Of a stretch of DNA of 64,000 nt, positions 34,184 through 40,968 are shown in pieces. Source of the DNA: DASPMP01 sp035248725 (GTDB taxonomy: Bacteria > Gemmatimonadota > Gemmatimonadetes > Gemmatimonadales > Gemmatimonadaceae). The stretch is from positions 1 through 64,000 of the forward strand of contig DATFHG010000050.1 in NCBI GenBank assembly GCA_035248725.1. The letters are read 5' to 3'. The position numbers and the translations under genes are program-made. Under the pieces are notes generated by a model. The model made no database searches. It was not told the origin of the DNA and worked only from the letters and a program-made list of their open reading frames with translations. The first letter of the stretch is position 1. The number at the start of each line of letters is the position of its first letter.

Positions 34184-35086
34184 ATGCGCGTTGCGGGCGC
34201 GGTGGACATCGGCGGTACGCGCACGAAGATCGGGATCGTCTCCGACGACGCCCGCATCGTGCAGCGCGCCACGATCAGCACGACCGAAGCCGGCGATCCG
34301 CTTCCGCTCGTGGACGGCATCGTCGCGACGCTGCAGCCGCTGCTGGCCGGCGCGGCATCCGGGGGCGCGACGATCGCGGGCGTGGGCGTATCCGTGGCGG
34401 GATTTCTCGATCGCGATCGAACGGCGATGGTCGCGAATGCGAATCTCCGCGCGCTCTGCAACTTTCCGCTGCGTCAGACGCTCGAGGAGCGTCTGGGGAT
34501 GCCCTGCCGGCTGGAAGTCGATTCGAACGCGGCCACGATCGGCGAGTACCGGCACGGCGCGGGTCAGGGCGCGCGGCGCCTGCTCGGCGTGACCGTAGGC
34601 ACGGGACTGGGCGGAGGCGTCATCATCGATGGCGCATTGTTGCGTTATACCGGCGAGTGCGCGGGCGATCTCGGCCACATCATCGTCGCACCGAATGGAC
34701 GACAGTGTACCTGCGGCGCGCGGGGCTGTCTCGAGGCGATGGTATGCTCGGCGGCGTTGTCGCAGCGAGCCAACCGACGCGCAGTGCGGGACATCGTGAC
34801 CGCGGCGCAGCGCGGCGACAAACGTGCGCGCGGCGCCATCACGGACACGGCGCGGTGGCTCGGTATCGGCCTGGCGTCGTTGACGCCGATCTTCGCGCCG
34901 GACCGCATCGTCGTCGGGGGCGGCGTGTCGGCGGCAGGCAACCTGTTGCTGCGCGTCGTGCGCAAGGCATACGCGACCCATGTGGCGCCCGAGTTTCGCG
35001 ACGCCGTCGAGATCGTGAGCTCATCGCTGCACGGATGGGAGGGCATGGTGGGCGCGGCCAGCATCGTCTTTCAACCCATGACGTGA
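34184..35086 (+). CDS. ROK-family sugar kinase
   Basis: ATP-dependent sugar kinase of 300 residues. The phosphate-binding loop AVDIGGTRTKIGIV is at the N-terminus; the catalytic aspartate is in VDSNAATIGEYRHGAG; GTGLGGGVIIDG and the zinc-binding HxxxxxxxxxCxCGxxGCLEA block (GHIIVAPNGRQCTCGARGCLEA, spanning residues about 160-181) are complete. It lacks the DNA-binding domain of ROK repressors, so it is an enzyme. Glucose, N-acetylglucosamine or N-acetylmannosamine are typical substrates; the downstream NagB-like gene favours an amino sugar. The ATG follows the preceding stop directly. Confidence 0.9.
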   Translation: MRVAGAVDIGGTRTKIGIVSDDARIVQRATISTTEAGDPLPLVDGIVATLQPLLAGAASGGATIAGVGVSVAGFLDRDRTAMVANANLRALCNFPLRQTLEERLGMPCRLEVDSNAATIGEYRHGAGQGARRLLGVTVGTGLGGGVIIDGALLRYTGECAGDLGHIIVAPNGRQCTCGARGCLEAMVCSAALSQRANRRAVRDIVTAAQRGDKRARGAITDTARWLGIGLASLTPIFAPDRIVVGGGVSAAGNLLLRVVRKAYATHVAPEFRDAVEIVSSSLHGWEGMVGAASIVFQPMT

Positions 35087-35089
35087 TCG

Positions 35090-35869
35090 ATGGCAATCCC
35101 TATCGAAGTGCTCCCGGATGCGTCGGCGGTCGGCGCGCACGTTGCAGACATCGCGCTCGAGCGCATCGCGGCGGCGGCCGCCGCCGGCCGCGACTTCCTG
35201 CTCGGCTCACCGACAGGCCGCACGCCAAAGCCGATCTATGCAGCGATGGCCGAACGCCTGGGTCGAGAACCGCGGAATCTCAGCCGTGTCACGCTCGTCA
35301 TGATGGACGAGTACCTGGTGGATGGGCCGCAGGGATTGCAGTACGCGCCGTCCGATGCTCCGTGGTCGTGCCACCGCTTCGTCGCGGACAGCATCACGGG
35401 CGTCCTGAACGCCGCGCTTCCGGAGCGCTATCGGATGCGTTCGGCGGCCTGGTACCCGGACCCGAAGGATCCTGCGGCGTACGATCGTCGCATCGCCGAC
35501 GCGGGCGGCATCGACCTGTTCATCCTGGCGTCCGGCGCGAGCGACGGCCATGTCGCCTTCAATCCGCCCGGGAGCGCGCGGACCAGCACGTCGCGCGTGA
35601 TCCCGCTGTCCGAGGACACGCGGCGCGACAACCTCAGGACATCGCCGACGTTCGGCACGCTCGAGAACGTGCCGCGCCACGGCGTCAGCGTCGGCATCGA
35701 CACCATCACGCGCTCGCGCGAAGCGATCATGGTTGTGTGGGGTACGGGGAAGCGGCAGACGCTCGCCCGCATCAAAGCCGCGCACGGGTACGAGCCGGAT
35801 TGGCCTGCCACGCTGATCCACGAATGCCGCAGCGGGCGCGTCGTGGCGGACGCGGACGCCGCGAGCTGA
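35090..35869 (+). CDS. Glucosamine-6-phosphate deaminase/isomerase-like protein
   Basis: Protein of 259 residues in the NagB/6-phosphogluconolactonase superfamily. The substrate-phosphate loop is LLGSPTGRTPKPIY, the active-site aspartate is in MMDEY, and the ASGASDGHVAFNPPGS block corresponds to NagB GxGxDGHIAFNEP. The Asp-x-His pair of the NagB relay is kept, but the glutamate of NEP (E148 of E. coli NagB) is proline here, so deaminase activity is uncertain and a related isomerase or lactonase role is possible. The gene starts 3 bases after the ROK kinase stop and is probably the last of the three-gene sugar operon. Confidence 0.82.
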   Translation: MAIPIEVLPDASAVGAHVADIALERIAAAAAAGRDFLLGSPTGRTPKPIYAAMAERLGREPRNLSRVTLVMMDEYLVDGPQGLQYAPSDAPWSCHRFVADSITGVLNAALPERYRMRSAAWYPDPKDPAAYDRRIADAGGIDLFILASGASDGHVAFNPPGSARTSTSRVIPLSEDTRRDNLRTSPTFGTLENVPRHGVSVGIDTITRSREAIMVVWGTGKRQTLARIKAAHGYEPDWPATLIHECRSGRVVADADAAS

Positions 35870-35929
35870 CTTAGTTTAGGGGAGTGCGTGCGTCGTCCAA
35901 CGCAGTGTGGCTGACGAGGAGGAAGGAAG

Positions 35930-36259
35930 ATGAACCGCAAACATCTCGGGTTGACACTGGCCGTCGCTCTTGTCGCGAGCACGGGGGCGAAGTGCGGCGG
36001 CGGATACGAGCGCGTGCTCGATCCGTGTCGGGGAGACGTCTGCATCACGGGCACGATGCATTACTTCACGATCGAAGGCGGTTTCTGGGCGATTCGTGGT
36101 GACGACAGCGTGACCTACGATCCCATCTCGCGGCTGGACGATGCGTTCAGAAAGGAAGGGCTGCGTGTTCGCCTCGACGCGCGCGAGCGCAGAGACATGT
36201 CGAGCATTCACGCCGCGGGTCCGCTGGTGGAGATCATCGCGCTCAAGCCCATCGAGTGA
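35930..36259 (+). CDS. Small exported protein of unknown function
   Basis: Protein of 109 residues with a signal peptide (MNRKHLGLTLAVALVASTGAKC); cysteine 22 could be a lipidation site, although GAKC is an imperfect lipobox. The mature region has two further cysteines (DPCRGDVC) close together and a short beta-rich segment (GTMHYFTIEGGFWAIRG). It has a strong ribosome-binding site (AGGAGGAAGG) 5 bases before the ATG, and its stop overlaps the GTG of the M23 peptidase (GTGA), so the two are co-translated. No known family recognised. Confidence 0.68.
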   Translation: MNRKHLGLTLAVALVASTGAKCGGGYERVLDPCRGDVCITGTMHYFTIEGGFWAIRGDDSVTYDPISRLDDAFRKEGLRVRLDARERRDMSSIHAAGPLVEIIALKPIE

Positions 36260-37212
36260 CGTCGTCGTCGTTCTGGCTGGCGGCCACCGCCGTCGCAGTC
36301 GCGCTGTACGCGGGCAACGCGCAGTCGCCGCCGCTGGCAGGTGGGACGCTATCGATATTGCCCGCGCAGCCCGCGCCCGGTGCCGTGGTCCGCGTCAGGC
36401 TGCGGCTGGGATCGGAGAACGCGGCGGACGTCGTTCGCGGGACCATGGCGGGCGAGCCGCTGCACTTCGTGCGTGCCGCGCCTGGCGAATGGCACGCGCT
36501 GGGCGCGGTTCCCGTCGACGCGCAGCGCAGCGTCGTGGCGCGAGCGACGGTGGAGGAGCACGGGCGCGTCGATTCGTTCTCGGTGTCGGTACCCGTGCCG
36601 CCCATTCCGAAGCGCCGCGCGGAGCCGCTGAAGGTCGATACCGGGTTCACGGCGCCCGATCCGGCGCGCGAGGCGCGTATCGCCCGCGAGAACGAGCGCG
36701 CGCGCGATGTGGGCCGCCGAGCCCACGAGACGCCGCCGCTGTGGACCGGGTCCTTTCTCAGACCGCGCAGCTCCGTGATCACCAGCATGTTCGGATCGGG
36801 GCGCGTGTTCAACGGCGAACTGACGTCGCGTCACCTCGGCGTGGATTTTCGCGGCGCCGTCGGAGAGCCGGTGCGGGCCGCCAACCGCGGGATCGTTGCC
36901 GTGGTGGATTCGTTCGTCCTCGCCGGCAACGTGATCTACATCGACCACGGCGGCGGCGTCGTCACCGGGTATTTCCACCTGAGCAAGCAGCTCGTGCAAG
37001 TCGGCGACACGGTCAGCCGCGGCCAGATCATCGGAGCGGTGGGACAGTCGGGCCGCGTGACGGGCCCGCATCTGCACTGGAGCGCGCGCTATGGCGCGCT
37101 GACGGTCAATCCGCTCGATCTGCTCGCGATCAAGCCGGACTGGTATTCGGCTAGTACTTCAGCCCGCCGGCCTCCGCGAACTCCCGCATCATCTTCTCCT
37201 GTTCCTCGGTGA
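36256..37212 (+). CDS. M23-family metallopeptidase (LytM-type), cell-wall hydrolase
   Basis: Zinc peptidase of 318 residues. The N-terminus has a signal or anchor sequence (SSFWLAATAVAVALYAGNAQ), then a beta-rich N-terminal domain (about 30-130), a charged helical linker (PAREARIARENERARDVGRR) and the M23 domain (about 165-300). The zinc ligands are HLGVD (His and Asp) and the HxH pair in GPHLHW. It cleaves peptidoglycan cross-links or acts as a degenerate endopeptidase. The reading frame ends 62 bases inside the 3' end of the convergent dnaJ gene, so its last 20 residues (rich in Ser, Ala, Pro) are antisense to dnaJ. The GTG start overlaps the previous stop. Confidence 0.87.
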   Translation: MTSSSFWLAATAVAVALYAGNAQSPPLAGGTLSILPAQPAPGAVVRVRLRLGSENAADVVRGTMAGEPLHFVRAAPGEWHALGAVPVDAQRSVVARATVEEHGRVDSFSVSVPVPPIPKRRAEPLKVDTGFTAPDPAREARIARENERARDVGRRAHETPPLWTGSFLRPRSSVITSMFGSGRVFNGELTSRHLGVDFRGAVGEPVRAANRGIVAVVDSFVLAGNVIYIDHGGGVVTGYFHLSKQLVQVGDTVSRGQIIGAVGQSGRVTGPHLHWSARYGALTVNPLDLLAIKPDWYSASTSARRPPRTPASSSPVPR

Positions 37213-38281
37213 GCTTTTCGGGGACGATGATCTCGACCTCCACGATCAGATCGCCCTCCTGTTCCGCCTTCTTCACGCCCTGACCGCGCACCCGGAAGCG
37301 TTTGCCTGAGGGTGTGCCTGGCGGAATCTTGATCGACACCTTCTTGCCATCGATCGTGCGCACCTGGACTTTCGATCCGAGCGTTGCCTGCGCGATGTTG
37401 ATCGGGACAGTCGCAATGAGGTCCAGCGCTTCGCGCTTGTAGAACCGGTCGGGTTGCACGTGGAAGTTGATGAGCAGGTCGCCCGCGGGCCCGTTCCGCG
37501 CCCCGTGTCCACCCTGCCCTCGCAGCCGGATCTTGGTGCCCGTGTCGGTTCCCTCCGGCACCGTCACCACGATCTTGCGTTGCGCACGTACCTCGCCGGT
37601 GCCGCCGCAGTTCGGACAGGGTTGGGAGGGAATCTGGCCGCGCCCCAAGCACCGCGGACATGGGCGCTGCACGGCAAAGCCGCCCTGTCCGAATGACACG
37701 GCGCCGCGTCCTCCGCACTCCGGACACGTCTGCATCTTGGACCCGGGCGCGCCGCCGGTTCCATGGCACACGCCGCACTCCTCGTTCACCTCGAGCTCGA
37801 TCGGCACCTTGCCGCCGGTGACAGCGGTGCGAAACGGGATCTCGAGATTCACTTCGACGTCCTGCCCGCGCTCCGGCCCGCGCTGCTGCTGCCTGCGCGC
37901 GTTCCCGCCGAACATGGATCCGAACAAGTCGCCCAGCCCACCGAGCCCGCCGAGATCCAGATCCTCGAAGTTGATGCCGCCGCTCGTGTAGGTGCCGGTG
38001 CCAGCCCCGCCGGGGCGGGCGCCGCCCGGACGCGCACCCGCGCCGAATCCGCCGAATGCACCGAGACGACGCATCTCGTCGTACTGTTTGCGTTTCTCGG
38101 CGTCGCCGAGCACCTGGTACGCTTCGGAGATCTCCTTGAAACGTTCGGCGGCCTTCGGGTCGTTCTGATTCTTGTCCGGATGATGCTTCGCGGCGAGGCG
38201 GCGATACTGTTTCTTGATCTCGTCTTGCGATGCGGACGCGGACACGCCGAGGACGGCGTAGAAGTCCTTGCTCTGCGCCAT
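37151..38281 (-). CDS. dnaJ: Chaperone protein DnaJ
   Basis: Hsp40 co-chaperone of 376 residues. The J-domain (1-70) has the essential HPD in AAKHHPDKN, a Gly/Phe-rich stretch follows (FGGFGAGARPGG, about 74-130), the zinc region has four CxxCxGxG repeats (CGVCHGTG, CPECGGRG, CPRCLGRG, CPNCGGTG), and the C-terminal substrate domains end with a short tail. It stimulates DnaK ATPase. The gene follows grpE by 16 bases on the same strand. dnaK and hrcA are not in this window. Confidence 0.97.
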   Translation of the reverse strand: MAQSKDFYAVLGVSASASQDEIKKQYRRLAAKHHPDKNQNDPKAAERFKEISEAYQVLGDAEKRKQYDEMRRLGAFGGFGAGARPGGARPGGAGTGTYTSGGINFEDLDLGGLGGLGDLFGSMFGGNARRQQQRGPERGQDVEVNLEIPFRTAVTGGKVPIELEVNEECGVCHGTGGAPGSKMQTCPECGGRGAVSFGQGGFAVQRPCPRCLGRGQIPSQPCPNCGGTGEVRAQRKIVVTVPEGTDTGTKIRLRGQGGHGARNGPAGDLLINFHVQPDRFYKREALDLIATVPINIAQATLGSKVQVRTIDGKKVSIKIPPGTPSGKRFRVRGQGVKKAEQEGDLIVEVEIIVPEKLTEEQEKMMREFAEAGGLKY

Positions 38282-38297
38282 ACCTATTCGTACGCGC

Positions 38298-38879
38298 TCA
38301 GCCGGGCCACTGCTTCACGACGACGCGCGCCGGGCGCAGGAGCTGGCCATTGAACATGTAGCCGCGCTGGAAGACGCGTCCCACCGTGTGATCGTCCTCC
38401 TGCGACAGCGCCGGCTCGGTCATCACCGCTTCGTGGAGCTGAGGATCGAACGTCTGGTCGATGGGATTGATCACTGTGAGCCCCGCGCTCTCCAGCGCCT
38501 TCATCGCCTTCTGCTCCACGAGCTCGATGCCCTTGTGCAGCGTGTGCGGATCGGTCGTCGCGGGATCGACGTGCGCGAAGCGGGAGAGGTCGTCGAGCGC
38601 GTCGATGAGCTTCGTTACGAGCTCGGCCTGCCCGCGAGCGCCTGCTTCCGCGCGTTCCTTCGCGCTGCGCTTCCTGAAATTGTCGTACTCGGCCGCGAGA
38701 CGCAGATACCGGTCGCGCTGCTCGGCCAGCTGTGGGCCGGCATCCGTCGATTGGGTGTCATCGCTGCGCGAAGCGTCGATCGTTTCGTCGGCGGGCGCGG
38801 GTTCCCCGTCGCCCTGGGCCTCAGGCATCGGCGGGACGTCCGGATGCTCGGCGCCCGCGTGTGAATCCCTCTTACGCAT
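38298..38879 (-). CDS. grpE: Nucleotide exchange factor GrpE
   Basis: Co-chaperone of 193 residues that releases ADP from DnaK. The N-terminal third is acidic and disordered, followed by a long helix (RDRYLRLAAEYDNFRKRSAKERAE) and the beta-domain with TFDPQLHEAVMTEP and GRVFQRGYMFNGQLLRPARVVV, all typical. No CIRCE element is visible in the short space upstream, so HrcA control of this pair is not indicated. It probably forms an operon with dnaJ; the upstream M20 peptidase gene ends only 29 bases away on the same strand, so read-through from it is possible. Confidence 0.95.
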   Translation of the reverse strand: MRKRDSHAGAEHPDVPPMPEAQGDGEPAPADETIDASRSDDTQSTDAGPQLAEQRDRYLRLAAEYDNFRKRSAKERAEAGARGQAELVTKLIDALDDLSRFAHVDPATTDPHTLHKGIELVEQKAMKALESAGLTVINPIDQTFDPQLHEAVMTEPALSQEDDHTVGRVFQRGYMFNGQLLRPARVVVKQWPG

Positions 38880-38908
38880 GTACGTGAATCTAAGGGGGAC
38901 TCCACGGC

Positions 38909-40369
38909 CTAGGGTGTCACTGCCGGCTTATCGGCGAGCGCCTTGGTCAACCGCCACAGGAACTCCTGCCCGTCGTAGAATGACTTGATCCCCATGCGTT
39001 CGTCGCGGCCGTGCGCGCGTGCATCCATCACCGGGTCCGCGAAGAGTCCCGACACACCGAACGCGGGAATGCCGAGCTGACGGAAATACCGTGAGTCCGT
39101 AGCGCCCGTCGACATCGTGGGAATGACGGGGATATTGCCGAACATGTCGCGCGTGATCCGCGCGATCGGCTCCATGACTTCCGGAAGCAGCGGCGTGGGC
39201 GGTTCGGGCGGTCGGTTGTCGCGCGTGACGATCACCTGTACGGCCGTGTCGTTCACCACACGCGCGAGTGCGTCGCGCGTACCCTCGGGGGTGTCGCCGG
39301 GGAACATGCGGCAGTTCACATTGGCTTCGGCGAGCTGGGGCAACGCGTTTTCCGCGTGGCCGCCCTTGAGCAGCGTGGCGACGCACGTCGTGCGCAGCAT
39401 GGAGTTGTACCGCGGCTCCGCCGAGACGATGCGTTCGGCCACCGTGTCCCGCGGGTTGGCGACGAGCGCGCGCATCGCGCGACCCATCTCCGGCGATTCC
39501 ACCTCGGCGGTCCGCGTGAAGAACGCGCGCGTCACCTCGTTGAACTGCACGGGAAAGTGGTAGCGGCCGACCTTCGACAGCGCGTCGGCCAGCGACGTGA
39601 TCGCGTTGTCGGCGCGCGGCACCGACGAATGACCGCCGCGATTCGTCGCCCGCAACGTGACGTTCTGGAACACTTTCTCGGTCGCCTGCACGGTGTTGAA
39701 GAACGGCTTGGCGTCCCGCAGAGTGCCGCCTCCACCTTCGTTGATCACCACGCCGGCGTTCACCAGGTCGCGGTGGTTCGCCAGCAGCCACTCGACACCG
39801 TTGGCGGTCCCGCCTTCCTCGTCCGCCGTCAGCGCGACGATGATGTCGCGGTCGGGCACGTACCCTTCGCGCTTCATCCGGATGGCGTTCGCCACGAAGA
39901 TCGCGGCCATGGCCTTGTCGTCGGCCGTGCCGCGCCCGTAGTAGTACCCGTCGCGCTCGGTGAAGACGAACGGGTCCAGGTCGGCCGACCAGTCGGCCTT
40001 GAGCGCCTCGACGACGTCGATGTGCGCGAGGAGCAGCAGCGGCCTGCGAGAGGACCCTGCGCGGCCGTGGATGCGCGCCACCACGTTGTACTTCTCTGGC
40101 CGCGGCCCGCCCACGAAGATGTCGGAGTCGGGAAACCCCGCGTCCCGGAACCGCTGCGCCATGGCCTGCGCGGCCGGCGTCACGCTGCCGGTCTTGTCCC
40201 CGGTATTGATCTCGATCAGCTGCTTGTAGACGTCGCGCGTCAGCTGCTGCTGCGCATTCAGCGTGAGCCCAGGCCGGGCGCCGCCGACCTGGCGCGTCTG
40301 GGCGTCGACGCGCGAGGCGATCATGATGACAACTGACAGTGTGCAGACGGCAATGAGACGACGAGTCAC
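38909..40369 (-). CDS. M20-family metallopeptidase, exported
   Basis: Zinc peptidase of 486 residues in the M20 (ArgE/DapE/CPG2) group. The N-terminus TRRLIAVCTLSVVIMIASRVDAQ is a signal peptide, so it acts outside the cytoplasm. Metal and catalytic residues are seen in LLAHIDVV (His), YYGRGTADDKA (bridging Asp), ALTADEEGG (catalytic and ligand Glu), and DARAHGRDERM near the C-terminus. A dimerisation domain with VTLRATNRGGHSSVP lies in the middle. It would be a carboxypeptidase or aminoacylase on peptides or N-acyl amino acids. The GTG start is inferred; there is no ATG before the signal peptide. The MarR gene ends 25 bases upstream. Confidence 0.88.
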   Translation of the reverse strand: MTRRLIAVCTLSVVIMIASRVDAQTRQVGGARPGLTLNAQQQLTRDVYKQLIEINTGDKTGSVTPAAQAMAQRFRDAGFPDSDIFVGGPRPEKYNVVARIHGRAGSSRRPLLLLAHIDVVEALKADWSADLDPFVFTERDGYYYGRGTADDKAMAAIFVANAIRMKREGYVPDRDIIVALTADEEGGTANGVEWLLANHRDLVNAGVVINEGGGGTLRDAKPFFNTVQATEKVFQNVTLRATNRGGHSSVPRADNAITSLADALSKVGRYHFPVQFNEVTRAFFTRTAEVESPEMGRAMRALVANPRDTVAERIVSAEPRYNSMLRTTCVATLLKGGHAENALPQLAEANVNCRMFPGDTPEGTRDALARVVNDTAVQVIVTRDNRPPEPPTPLLPEVMEPIARITRDMFGNIPVIPTMSTGATDSRYFRQLGIPAFGVSGLFADPVMDARAHGRDERMGIKSFYDGQEFLWRLTKALADKPAVTP

Positions 40370-40394
40370 GATGCAGGTCCCGGTGATGGGTGAA

Positions 40395-40895
40395 TCAATC
40401 CTCGAACAGCATGCCAGCTTCCTCGAACCCGAGCTCGCCATTGAGCTGGCGCAGTCCCTCGCCGAGTTTTTTCACCATCGGCGCCGGCAAACGACGCAAC
40501 GCGGCGAGCAGCAGCTGCGCCGGCGGCGTCGGCGCGCGCTCCAGCACCTTGAGACCGGCTTTCGTGATGCGCACCTCCGCACGGCGGCGATCGCTGCTGG
40601 ACGTCACGCGACTGACGTAGCGCGCGCTCGCCAGCCGATCCACGATCACAGACACCGAGCTGCGATCCGTCATCGTGCGCGAGGCGAGATGACCGATGGA
40701 CGGCGCCGAGGCGTCCGCGAGCTGCTCGAGCACGAAGAGCTGTGCCGCGCTCATGCGCGTCACGCGTTCCACGTCGCGCGCGGCCAACCGCAGGCCGCGA
40801 TCGAGGCGTCGCACGCCGTTGAGGACGAGATCCGTCGCGCTTCGCGAGGAGCGCGCGCGGGAGGAAGCTGACGAACGTCGGGTCACTGGCGACAT
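40395..40895 (-). CDS. MarR-family transcriptional regulator
   Basis: Winged-helix DNA-binding protein of 166 residues. The helix-turn-helix and wing are seen in SIGHLASRTMTDRSSVSVIVDRLASARYVSRVTSSSDRRRAEVRITKAG (positions about 80-130), with the ASDRR-type wing RVTSSSDRRRAEVRI. The N-terminus is Ser/Arg-rich and the dimerisation helices flank the wing domain. It probably senses a small phenolic or other ligand. The two neighbours on the same strand are an M16 peptidase and an M20 peptidase, which may be its targets, but no operator palindrome could be confidently placed upstream. ATG 40895 is chosen; the frame is open upstream. Confidence 0.85.
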   Translation of the reverse strand: MSPVTRRSSASSRARSSRSATDLVLNGVRRLDRGLRLAARDVERVTRMSAAQLFVLEQLADASAPSIGHLASRTMTDRSSVSVIVDRLASARYVSRVTSSSDRRRAEVRITKAGLKVLERAPTPPAQLLLAALRRLPAPMVKKLGEGLRQLNGELGFEEAGMLFED

Positions 40896-40968
40896 CTGAT
40901 GCCCGGAGGGCCGGGAAGAGTTGGCGGGAATGTCGGATGCGGGCGGGCGTGATGCAACCGCCGCGAGG

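Noticed and set aside
38880..38908. CIRCE element before grpE
   Set aside because: The expected TTAGCACTC-N9-GAGTGCTAA pattern is absent in the short upstream gap.
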